DNA of 64,000 bases from the NCBI RefSeq assembly GCF_039555335.1, contig NC_092628.1, positions 69,841,706-69,905,705 on the forward strand, given 5' to 3'. The position numbers and the translations under genes were made by a program. A model generated the notes under the pieces. It searched no databases, was not told the origin of the DNA, and was given only the letters and a program-made list of their open reading frames with translations. Of this stretch, positions 37,231-47,249 are shown piece after piece. Numbering within the stretch: position 1 is the stretch's first letter; every line of letters starts with the position of its first letter. The DNA is from Amphiura filiformis (taxonomy: Eukaryota > Echinodermata > Ophiuroidea > Amphilepidida > Amphiuridae).

Positions 37231-37277
37231 ACGCTATTAGGAATGTATATGTAACAGCGCGCGTGATTGGTCGAGAG

Positions 37278-37304
37278 CCGGGCATAAATAGCGTTTATGC
37301 CCGG
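37278..37304. repeat. Short hairpin, GGGCATAAA motif
   Basis: Perfect 11-bp arms CCGGGCATAAA / TTTATGCCCGG around a 5-base loop. They share the GGGCATAAA word with the larger hairpin 140 bases downstream. Confidence 0.8.
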
Positions 37305-37440
37305 TGTCCCGGATGTTAGATCGCCGGGTAGGGAAAGTGCAAGAAAATCGTGTATTTTAGTAACTTTTTTGTTATTATTTTGATGAAATAAGAATCACAA
37401 AATGTTCTGGTATGTATGAACAGGTTTCATTCATATATTT

Positions 37441-37500
37441 TCATGACTAAACGGTTGTTTATGCCCTCGCCCTCGGGCATAAACAACCGTTTAGTCATGA
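37441..37500. repeat. Perfect 26-bp-arm hairpin
   Basis: Arms 37441-37466 and 37475-37500 are exact inverse complements, starting TCATGACTAAACGGTTGTTT, around the 8-base loop TCGCCCTC. Imperfect pairing extends about 10-15 bases outwards on both sides (ATTCATAT / ATATGAAT). Confidence 0.95.
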
Positions 37501-37519
37501 AAATAAATCATATGAATGA

Positions 37520-39150
37520 CCCCTAATCCTCATTCACAAACTGATACTATCTGTCCATCGTATAAGACTATTACCGACTTTTCCGTACGGCAGCCGGCAG
37601 CGTGGTGAAGGAATTATATACACAGTCAAGTATATGCTCTGTCATTTTTTATTTGGATCCCTCCCAGGCTCCCAAAACATCAAAACATCAAAAGCGTTGC
37701 ACGTACATGTATACTTAATTAAGACTGTCCTTTTTCACATAATGCAGACAAAGTAGGGCCAACTTGCCTAGAAATTTCAAATTTTGGCAAGAAATATCTC
37801 TGTGTAAAGTCCCTTATCACATCGTTATCGGCCATCGTGTTTTTTTTCTTCTGAAGTTTGGCTGTTGCTGGTACCCACCAGCGTCATGCATGGAAATCAG
37901 GAATCATTAAAACGTCAACAAATTTCAAAACACAGAAATCAGTCAACTTAATGGCGAGCGGTCCGAATTTTGAACCATACAAGTTTACGTGGTGAACTAG
38001 ATTTTTGGGACTTGTGACTTGACTTGCAACTTTTGCAAAATGACTTGACTTACTTAGACAAGATGACTTGTTTAACCCATATTTTAATTATTTCTTTATT
38101 TTTGCAAAGTCCACTGACATTTTTTAGTGCTGAAATTGTCTATACAGAGGACCTTTATAATATACCATACCACAAACAAAAAAATACTATATTTTGTGAT
38201 CATTAGAAGGGGCCTATCTTTCAGAACAACAAATAAAAAGAGGCCTACTTCTTTTTCTAGGCATTATTGTGTGCGCTAACACAGCTCTAATTATGGGTAT
38301 TTACACAGATTTAGCGATAAAAAATAAAAGCCCCCTCTTCCTCCTTTTTTTTTCAGAAGGACGTGAAACATGTAAATTGTTTTTCATTTCACTTGGCCTT
38401 AGTGTTTTTCAAGAAAATATAATTTTTTAGTCTTGGGTCAATTTCGGAGAGGACATTTTTTGATCGAATTTTCAACATAAATTTCTTCAATCTTACATGG
38501 TTCTCAATTTTGAACAATCATGTTTCAAACATTATTTCTGAACTGTCAAAATATGTTTTTATATGTTAATGCTGGCAGTGATACCATATTGCAAAGTTCA
38601 CAAAGGTCAAATGAGATGGCTATTTTGTCCCAAAATCATACAGAAATGTATATTTTCAACTGAAGGTCCTGTACAAACCATGGTACATGTAAGTACTTTT
38701 AGTGCACATAAATGGAACAACCTGACCGAGCAAATGAGGTTATTCAATTAGCCAATCAGAACCCAACCACAAATGATACTGATACATGTTGAAATCATAG
38801 TTGTCTTCCAATTAAAACTTAGATATACACCACACGCTGTCCTCTGGACACTGAAAGTTTTGTATACAAACCGAATCAATTATACCAACTATAATTATAT
38901 TGAAGCAAGTACTTTGAAGCATGAATATTGAACTTTAGAAAACACAAAAAAATTGAAAAATATATATATAAAAAACTATTAAAAAAGGTTTTATTTTATC
39001 GATGTTACATTTTTTACAAACATAATCGGACTTTCTGACCCCCTAACGAAAGGACTCTCGTTTATAGGGCTTCATAGAACTTTTGGGTTGTTCCCTAAGA
39101 TAAAATAGTGTTGTGATACCAAATATTTGTGTTTTTTACTTGCATTTTAG
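37520..39150. other. Non-coding upstream of pseudokinase gene, repeat relics
   Basis: The stretch 38178-38402 resembles the MITE family at 26126 and 53534 (words GGGGCCTAT, CTTCCTCCTTTTT, ending CACTTGGCC then TTA) but the left end is not clear. 39036-39100 resembles one arm of the 9.5-kb foldback. No upstream exon of the pseudokinase gene was identified with confidence. Confidence 0.4.
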
Positions 39151-39176
39151 GTTGATGTTGTTATGTGACCATCATT

Positions 39177-39245
39177 ATGTCATCATCTTCTGACTGTGAT
39201 ATATTTCCACCTACACCAAACAATGACTCGAATGAGCAAGTGCAT
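39177..39245 (+). CDS. Pseudokinase gene, coding exon 1
   Basis: The ATG follows an in-frame TGA 24 bases upstream, and donor GTAAGT follows CAT. Twenty-three residues, Ser/Asp/Asn-rich. Confidence 0.8.
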
Positions 39246-42200
39246 GTAAGTATTTCTTAGATAAATACTAAATAGAAATTTGATATATTTTGCTTCAAAT
39301 ACTGCTCATCACTGCTGAAATGTTGATTACCGATACATTGATGTACCATTTTACACATCTGAATTTATTATTTTTGTTTTCCCATTTAAGGAAGGTGTCA
39401 GCATGCAAAAGAAGAGGAAGAAGAAGAAGAATGACTCCTACAAAAGAAAGAGTAAGAATTGGAAGACTGAAAAACGTAGGCAAGCAAGACAGAAGGAGAG
39501 GGAAGAGGTAGGTCTATAGATTTATAATGTTGTGAATGTGAGTGACAACAAATCATTGTGCATAGCTTATAACATAGCATTAACCAACTATAAAAGCAAC
39601 AGTAGGCCTACATGTATAAGAGACCTGTACAAATTAAATAAAATTGATCACAAAATTCTGTTCGGCCACATTATGGTACTTTTGCCGCTCAGGCCAAATA
39701 TAAAGGAACGGTGCTCAACAGAGGATGATTTAAGCACTTCCCAGCAAGTCTTGCGGTTAGCACAGCTGTGTGAGTGAACATGACACCACTGCCATGCGTG
39801 CATGGTTAAATTTGAATTTGGACAGATATATTTACAATAAAAACACCTTCAAAAAGTTGGTCGATTTCACATTTTATGTTATCTACAGAAGGTGTGAATT
39901 ATCCTTCATGCATACATCACTTTAAATCTGAAATCGACCAAGTAATAATGACACACGGGCAATTCTAAAACAACATCTTTTGCACAGAGTTCAATGGGAT
40001 TTGAAAAGTAAAGTGGCAGTTGAAACTCTAGTGATAACACTTTTACAGTGCATGATGGGGCTTCCTTAAATCATCCTCTGGGTGCTCAATGAGCTACATG
40101 TACTGTATGGCCATTAAAATACTCAATATTAAATTAATATCTATATTCTCTGGTACCGGTACATGTACAGCAGGTGCAACTGTATACGAGTAGAGAATCC
40201 ATGTAAAAAGTTAATCCCTAAATGTGTTTGCGAGTTATGCAAATAAAATGCATATTGCTCCATACGTGTTGGCCAATATGCTGTAATTTTGTTCTGTTTA
40301 ACGCGGCTGTGTACTCTAGACATTGTTTCTATCGCGAAATTAAGCTGTTTGGAAATGTATTTACTTTGTCATGTTTTTTATAAATACAAGGAAAGAAAAT
40401 CCAGATTTGTTAACTCTAACTGCTCTATTTCATGGATTTTGTTTCACTATTTCACTCGTTTCCGCAATTTTAAAGGAAAAAATCTTTGTTGTACCATCGG
40501 GGTACACGTGCGCTAAAACACATCGTGTTTTGTAGTCGCACAATTTGTTAACTCACAGATACGGTCAAATGGCTCCGTTTTAGCTGATAAAATGTGAATT
40601 TTTTCAAGTTCTTTCCTAGATTTAAACATCAAGATCAGCTGCATGATCTAGAAAGTATGCACCCTCGATACCTAATATGTGTACATCCATATCAAAACGA
40701 TGCACTTGCCGGCTGCTACATGTGTCTCATTTCAAAGAATAGCTACAATGTAGGAATAAATACCAGACTCATCTCAAGTGGAGGTCACTTCAAATCATCC
40801 CCAAGTCACATGTTTAAGGAATGTTCTCTGTATTCATAAACCATGTGACTTGGGATGATTTGACGTGACCTCCACTTGAGATGAGTCTGGTATTTATTCC
40901 TAGCTATTCTTTGAAATGAGACACATAGGAGCCGACAAGTGCATCGTTTTGATATGGATGTACACATATGGATACCTTTCAGGTAGTAGGGTAGTAGGAC
41001 ACCCGAAAACCTTTTGGGACAGCGAATAACTTTTGTTGATGCTAGCTGGATATAACTCTGGAAAGGCATTGTTTGGAATTTCACAAAATGTTTGTCCTGA
41101 AACGTGTCTGTTACAAATGCCACGCATTGAATTAACGGAAGACGTACATGCATCATATTTATGAATCGTAAAAAAAATGTAACACTTGGGATTTTTTTAC
41201 TTGTTTTTTGATACATAGAAGCGTAACCAGCATGAGCCATCTACTAGTACATCAAATAATGACCTTTCCCAGACAGAGATCAATGATGAGGGAAACAAAA
41301 GAAGTTGCAGTGGAAAAAACAAGGTTAGTATATGGATGTTCATGTTGATTTTCAGTCTGAAAGTATCAACCCACAAAACTTGTGACTTAAATGCCAACCT
41401 TGAGGTCCCCACTGAAATGAGATTGTCCTATATTAGAAACAAAACAATAACACATTGGCCGATATAGAACATCAACTTTTCAACCACATTTTGGGACAAG
41501 GCTTTGACTCGTTTTCATATATATACTTGAAGCATGTTGAAGAAACATCTCTTTGATCTCACAGTTTGCAAAGATGATGAGCTTTCTGTTAGTATCATCT
41601 CAATTTGATGTGTAAAGTGTGTCGGGTCTATGTCAATCTAAAATCCTGAATCAAAATAAAATATGCAAGTATAAAATATGTAACACTTGGTTTTTTCATT
41701 TGTTTTTGATACATAGAAGCGTAACCTGCATGAGCCATCTACTAGTACATCAAATAATGACCTTTCCCAGACAGAGATCAATGATGAGGGAAACAAAGAA
41801 GTTGCAGTGGAAAAAAACAAGGTTAGTATATGGATGTTCATGTTGATTTTCAGTCTGAAAGTATCAACCCACAAAACTTGTGACTTAAATGCCAACCTTG
41901 AGGTCCCCACTGAAATGAGATTGTCCTATATTAGAAACAAAACAATAACACATTGGCCGATATAGAACATCAACTTTTCAACCACATTTTGGGACAAGGC
42001 TTTGACTCGTTTTCATATATACTTGAAGCATGTTGAAGAAACATCTCTTTGATCTCACAGTTTGCAAAGATGATGAGCTTTCTGTTAGTATCATCTCAAT
42101 TTGATGTGTAAAGTGTGTCGGGTCTATGTCAATCTAAAATCCTGAATCAAAATAAAATATGCAAGTATAAAATATGTAACACTTGGTTTTTTTCACTTGT

Positions 42201-44354
42201 TTTTGATACATAGAAGCGTAACCTGCATGAGCCATCTACTAGTACATCAAATAATGACCTTTCCCAGACAGAGATCAATGATAAGGGAAACAAAGAAGTT
42301 GCAGTGGAAAAAAACAAGGTTAGTAAATGGATGGGAAAGAATGCCAAACTTTGAGTTCCCCCTTCGTGCAACTGCTTTTTGTACTCACAAAAGTAGCCAC
42401 CAAATCCATATGGTCATGTGCTAGTGATTTTTTAGCTGTACGAGGACAAGATGTTGATTAAGTTATCAACTAGAGAATTTTGACCAAGGCCTCATACTTT
42501 TTAATCTATAGCGGCATTTTTCAAACTGTATACTTTATTTAGATAACACCCTGTGTATCACTCTTAAGGTGGTACTACACCCCCTGATAAATTATGTGAC
42601 TAATTTTGCATTTTTCTCACAAAATAACTACACACTGGTAACAAAAGTTATGTATATTATAGGGGCAAGGAATCCAATTACTTCACTGAAATATCAGTGA
42701 TTCAAGACAAGTGGTTCATTATATGTTAATTTGAATGACTTATCCTTCACTTTTAAGCAATCTATAAATAATTTTATACACTTGTGCTGGGATCACTGAA
42801 TGGATCTTTAAGGATGATGTGACCAGTTTGGAAATTCCTTTTCCAAAAAGCAATAGTGCCATTGACGGGCAATCTTCACCTTAGACAGAAAGTAAACATA
42901 TGTATGAGACCATTATTTTTCGCACTATAATGAGCATAAGGACCAGTGATTAATATATACAGACAAAATTTCATTAATATATAACTGCTTCACTTCTGGG
43001 TGATTTAAAAAAAAAAATTCAAACCCCATTATTTTTCGCATCATAATGAGCATAAGGACCAGTGATTAATATACACAGAACAAATTTCATTAATATATAA
43101 CTGCTTCACTTCTGGGTGATTAAAAAAAAATTCAAACCCCCTCATGCATGTATATCGGTATTCACCAGATCTGGTGAATATACAGGTGTCTAGAAAATTT
43201 CATCTCTAGAGTACTATAAGCATGTAATTCAAAGCATATTTTTTATTGCATTTCAGCAAAGTCAGTTTATGTGGCCTCATCAAAAGATAACAACAGCAAA
43301 ACAAGCCCCACCACAGACCAATCCACAGGAAAAGATGGAGACATATTTAAAAAAAGAGCAAGAACACAACCAAGTACTACAGAGGCAACTGTCAACTGTC
43401 ACTGCAGACTTGGTTGACCTGAAGGAACGGCATGCCCACTGTGTGCATGAAAGAATAAGGCCGGCAGTGTTGAGCAGGACCATGACCATGGTTGAAGCAG
43501 TAACTATATTAAGTTCTGGGTACTGCTACATGCAGCCAGAACTTGATGAGGTAGACCATGAAGGGGTTGCTGATTTAGATGTAGATTTTAGAAAGAAACA
43601 ATTATTTAGAAGTAGTGATGATAGTAGTGTATATATAATACCTAGTAATAATCCCACATTGTATGTTATAGATTACACCAACCGGTTCAACAAAGCGACA
43701 CTGGAATTCAAAGTTCTAAAAATGAACACGGATGTTGAAGGTATTCAGAGGCCGGTTGGTTTATACAGAAAGGAGGATGCGTGCCATGTTCATTGCTTGG
43801 TGACAACTTCACCAAATATTCCAATGAAAGATGACACGATGGTTACAGCCTCCAACATTTCGGCACAGAAGGGTATTGATGTATCTAAGGAACAATGGTT
43901 GCAGATTTTTATGGATACTGCCAAAGCCCTTCAAGGGCTTCATGACAATGGTTTTATCCACAATCAAGTGCGACCTGACAATATCCAGCTTGTGTATAAG
44001 AGAAGAGGTAACAAGAAGAAAATTCGTGCAGAGCTTATAGACATGTCTTTGTCTTGCATGGAGAAGTACTCACGCAAGCTAACAGAGATTCAGGTATTTT
44101 CTCTCAGTTCACTAGAACATAACTTCTTAGACCCTGTACTACTAAAGCGAGCAACTCATCCAAGCAAAGTTACTGATGTGTATGCATTTGGTCAAACCAT
44201 CCAACATGTGGCTGTGCAGAATGATATCTCGTCCAGAGTCCGAAGTCTTGCAGATCAATGCATGCAAGACTCTTTTTTAAGTAGACCAAACATGTATGAT
44301 ATATGCAGACAAATTTACCTTATTGGTCAAGATATGCAATTTACCGTTGTTTAA
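39177..44354 (+). CDS. Pseudokinase with coiled coil and triplicated linker exon
   Basis: Coding exons: 39177-39245, 39391-39507, 41219-41323, 41717-41821, 42214-42318, 43257-44354. All introns are phase 0 with GT/AG borders; the product is about 532 residues. An in-frame TGA at 39153 and an acceptor at 39149-39150 place the start at 39177 within an exon with 26 bases of 5' UTR. Domains: polar N-terminus, Lys-rich block (24-62), three 35-residue copies (63-167), coiled coil (about 192-228), kinase fold (about 270-520). Kinase landmarks: VIDY replaces the VAIK lysine motif (304-307), HNQVRPDN replaces HRD-K-N (402-409), IDMS replaces DFG (428-431), DVYAFG (474-479) and RPNMYDICRQI are kept. 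Catalysis is therefore unlikely; a scaffold or binding role is inference. The domain looks TKL/IRAK-like, but no family name is certain. Confidence 0.88.
39391..39507 (+). CDS. Pseudokinase gene, coding exon 2 (basic)
   Basis: Acceptor ttcccatttaag, donor GTAGGT. Thirty-nine residues with QKKRKKKKNDSYKRKSK, a likely nuclear localisation or RNA/DNA-binding patch. Confidence 0.85.
40675..40969. mobile_element. Foldback element in intron 2 of pseudokinase gene
   Basis: Arms 40675-40812 and 40842-40969 pair over about 130 bp with a 29-base loop. The word TTCAAATCATCCCCAAGTCA also occurs at 60577-60596, so it belongs to a dispersed family. The 144-aa minus-strand frame across it is an artefact. 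Confidence 0.85.
41219..41323 (+). CDS. Pseudokinase gene, exon 3 (linker copy 1)
   Basis: Acceptor gatacatag, donor GTTAGT, 35 codons, phase 0-0. It differs from copies 2 and 3 by one extra A in an A-run and one missing A 19 bases later, so KRSCSGKNK replaces KEVAVEKNK and the frame is regained. Confidence 0.85.
41717..41821 (+). CDS. Pseudokinase gene, exon 4 (linker copy 2)
   Basis: Same borders and phase as copy 1. Encodes KRNLHEPSTSTSNNDLSQTE and then INDEGNKEVAVEKNK: polar, Ser/Thr/Asn-rich, probably unstructured. Confidence 0.9.
42214..42318 (+). CDS. Pseudokinase gene, exon 5 (linker copy 3)
   Basis: Same borders and phase; differs from copy 2 by INDKGNK for INDEGNK. Donor GTTAGT is intact. 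Confidence 0.9.
42911..43142 (+). repeat. Tandem duplication, unit about 113 bp
   Basis: Two near-identical copies start ATTATTTTTCGCA(C/T) and end with an A-run and TTCAAACCCC. It lies in the last intron of the pseudokinase gene and is a recent local duplication, non-coding. Confidence 0.9.
43257..44354 (+). CDS. Pseudokinase gene, last exon
   Basis: Acceptor tttattgcatttcag, entry in phase 0 at CAA AGT CAG TTT ATG. The 365 codons of the coiled coil and whole kinase-like domain lie in one exon. This may reflect a retroposed or intron-lost domain later joined to upstream exons. The stop TAA is at 44352-44354. Confidence 0.93.
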   Translation, partial: QSQFMWPHQKITTAKQAPPQTNPQEKMETYLKKEQEHNQVLQRQLSTVTADLVDLKERHAHCVHERIRPAVLSRTMTMVEAVTILSSGYCYMQPELDEVDHEGVADLDVDFRKKQLFRSSDDSSVYIIPSNNPTLYVIDYTNRFNKATLEFKVLKMNTDVEGIQRPVGLYRKEDACHVHCLVTTSPNIPMKDDTMVTASNISAQKGIDVSKEQWLQIFMDTAKALQGLHDNGFIHNQVRPDNIQLVYKRRGNKKKIRAELIDMSLSCMEKYSRKLTEIQVFSLSSLEHNFLDPVLLKRATHPSKVTDVYAFGQTIQHVAVQNDISSRVRSLADQCMQDSFLSRPNMYDICRQIYLIGQDMQFTVV

Positions 44355-44588
44355 GAGTTTAGTGTAATTTCTGCACCTCAGTTATTAATTTTAAGGGTTT
44401 TGTGAAATATCTAAACATTGTGCTTTGGAACCGAGGAATATCCCGATATTCTGAGGTCCAATCTTTATATATTTCACAATATCCGAAAAATAACTGATGG
44501 AAAGTCATTAACCGACGATTAACCTCATTCATAACCGTCACTTTTTTTTAAATTCAATTTATGGCACATTTTCTTCTTTTAATTTGAA

Positions 44589-44629
44589 AATAAAACCATT
44601 TGAACTGTATCTTTCATTTCCAAAATAAA
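44589..44629 (+). promoter_or_regulatory. Candidate poly(A) signals of pseudokinase gene
   Basis: AATAAA at 44589-44594 and 44624-44629, 235-275 bases after the stop codon. Confidence 0.6.
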
Positions 44630-44878
44630 TCAAATAGCCAAGTAAGGAAATACCACTAGCGGGCAATCATGCAATGTCCATTGCAGTCAGCGTCTGCTTA
44701 AATAACATGTCACATAACACGGTCGTTGTAAAGCGTACTTTTGGCTACGGCAAAAAACACGCTCATAAACTTTTCAAGAACCTGCATTTGTGTCTGCGTA
44801 TGTAACAGTTATTGATTAAACACATCCCACCTCAGGTTTGCTAGTAGCTTCAAACAGTGCCTCTACATATAACCAGGT

Positions 44879-45352
44879 TCCGTGTATGAAGGGACTGGAA
44901 ATGACTTTAATTCATTGTACTATATGCAAGTTGCTGGTGTACAAATTATCCTCGGTTGAGCAAGCACATATAAAATGTAGAGCTAGAGGCTCTGGAAATG
45001 CCAACATAAATCATCATAGAACGTTATTTGAAGAATTATTTCAGTAACAAAATCGATAGGAACAGATAGTGTCCAGGAAAATGATTAATTTGTTTGTTCT
45101 AGCATTCTATATTTCCCTAAAATTTGAACATTTTGTCTCCAAAATCCTATATGATTCTCGCTACACAGAAATTTTGTGTGAAAAATCAGGGATTTTTTAC
45201 ACAATTTGGCATAACTTGAGAAAATATTGGAATATCTTGATGATTCTTTTGGCATTTGAAGGTCAACATGAGTAAATATTAAGAAATCAAATATAATCCG
45301 ATAACAATGGTCGTCAATAAGTCATTTCAAGTCCCTTCAATACACGGTCCCG
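44879..45352. mobile_element. Possible MITE with short inverted ends
   Basis: CCGTGTATGAAGGGACTGGA near 44879 is inverted at about 45323-45352 (AAGTCATTTCAAGTCCC). There is no target duplication that I can define; the arms are about 30 bp. Confidence 0.45.
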
Positions 45353-45354
45353 GC

Positions 45355-46965
45355 CAGTGTTTTTATGTTTTTACCTTTACATGTACGCAATTAAGTTTCT
45401 TATTCTGATTAAAAAAGAGAAAAGGAAAAGGGTGGCATAAACCGCATTCTGGGACCGTATTGCACTCTTCATGCGGTGATGGAAGCAATTTTTCTGCCCT
45501 ATAATGTAGTTTGTATCTGAAATTATGGTGTGAAAAATGTAATTTGTGTGCATATCAGTAACAGTAGTGAGTCAAAATATGCTAACATGTTATGAAAGTG
45601 AACGCATAAGTAAATGTTTCAAAAAACTATTAAGACTGTAAATTGAGTTAAGTAGAACCTGTGAGGGTAATTAATTAAATTTAACTATGTGCGTCAAGAC
45701 ATAACATACGCAAAATGTCCATCAAATACAATATATGAATTGAAAAGTCAGCTAAAACATCACATTGATGAACATCATTAGCCAGAGCATAAACCAGGTT
45801 GTAAACTACTAAAATCCACTTTTACTATCACAATAATACAAACATTAACTGAATTCTTTATCTTTTAAATACATTTTGTCCGTCAGAACTAACATAATGA
45901 CATACGCAAGGATTAGATTGTTTAACGGAGAGTCGGACACTACTTGACTACTTCACAATTAATTATTCCATCCAAATTCCTTCTCCTCACAAAGTGACTT
46001 ACTGACTTTGTAACAAAGGTGGATGTTGGTGAATGCTGTCTTAAGTTGCATAATATAAGCTGTATCAACTTACATGTAGTTCAGCAGGAATTAAGCTACA
46101 TCTTGCGCATGTCATTGTTTGACAGACATTTCTGATCCATGTTTTTGAATTGGTATTAAATACATGATGACAGGTAAATAGACATAGTAATATATAATTA
46201 TGCAAAGATAGTCATTAGCTACAAATTCACACTTAGGAATGACAGATATATAGACATATGTAAGATTATATTACAAGAGTGTCTTGTTGCATGTATTTCA
46301 GATTGCTCTTTTTTTACTGTTTTTTTAATTGGTTTACTGTTTACCTTTATTGGTATGAATATGAAACGTTACAGGCTTTTGTAAATGAAGGCTCTAGTCT
46401 GAGCATGTTCAAAAATAATGGTTTGAAAACATGTAGTATTTTAAAAAAAATTAACAGTTAAGGGGTTAGATTTAATCTGTATGTATTGTGTCTTTCCTGT
46501 GAAGTAGCAAAAAACTCATTTCTACCGTACAATGTGTTTTTCAACGTAACGCCAGACTCTACTATATGTGTTCCATGAAAGTGTACTTTGTATCAACGTG
46601 TAATTAAGAACAGATATGAGGGAACAATCAGAGGGGAACAATATAGAAATACTACATGTTTGGAGGGGAAACCATTATTCCCTCAGTACTGACAAGCTCT
46701 GACTGCAGGTCGCGGTATTTTGTAGTACAATGTAGGTCATATTTGTAATGCATGTGGTAATTGATTTTTCAGTCAATCTTTCTCCTTTTTTCCGTGAGTT
46801 TTGCTTTATTTTGGTTAAAAGTTATGAAAAACAGAGAAAAATAAACATTTACAAATTCATATGAAGTACAAATAATATCACCTGCAGGCCTAAAACTCGA
46901 AATCGGAGGTTAAAAGGGCATTTCGTTATCCACAGCCTCATCTCCCACTTTTCTCAAAAAAAGTT
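45355..46965. other. Non-coding, no recognisable feature
   Basis: AT-rich, with no exon, array or TIR pair noticed. Confidence 0.35.
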
Positions 46966-46969
46966 GAGA

Positions 46970-47245
46970 TTTTTATACCACTGGAAACCTCTGGCTACAT
47001 AATGTTTATGTACCCAAAATTTCTTGCAGATTAATTCATTTAGCAAAAATATTGTCAAATTTGAATTTTGTTCTGGTATACCAGAACGAAATTACAACAG
47101 TGGCCTATGGAGCAGTGTAATACACATTATCATGCATAACTTGCAAACGCAAAATCAAATCAACTGAAATTTTGGGAATAAGCTTTTTTCATGGATATCT
47201 AATGAAAAATGTCATAAAAAGAGGATGCTAGGATCACAAAATCCT
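46970..47245 (+). repeat. Interspersed repeat, family shared with 27.0 kb
   Basis: Inverse match of 26985-27245, about 75-80 percent alike by eye. No TIRs or coding frame were recognised. Confidence 0.75.
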
Positions 47246-47249
47246 CCTT

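Larger units (their letters stand above)
41179..42345 (+). repeat. Tandem triplication, unit about 498 bp, one exon each
   Basis: Exon starts at 41219, 41717 and 42214 are 498 and 497 bases apart. Copies 1 and 2 match along almost the whole unit, including introns; copy 3 matches through its exon and donor, then diverges within about 15 bases. A short 'aatgccaa' tail suggests a deletion inside copy 3. Confidence 0.95.

Noticed and set aside
40806-41240. 144-aa minus-strand open frame
   Set aside because: It spans one arm of the 40.7-kb foldback and the first linker unit; codon use is not protein-like and it opposes a supported gene.
41197-42371. Recurrent minus-strand frames starting MGTSRLAFK in the triplicated region
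   Set aside because: They repeat only because the DNA unit repeats; the opposite strand has phased exons with splice sites.
44838-45047. 69-aa frame with Cys/His spacing that hints at a zinc finger
   Set aside because: CTIC...H...C spacing does not fit C2H2, and the frame lies inside a probable MITE.
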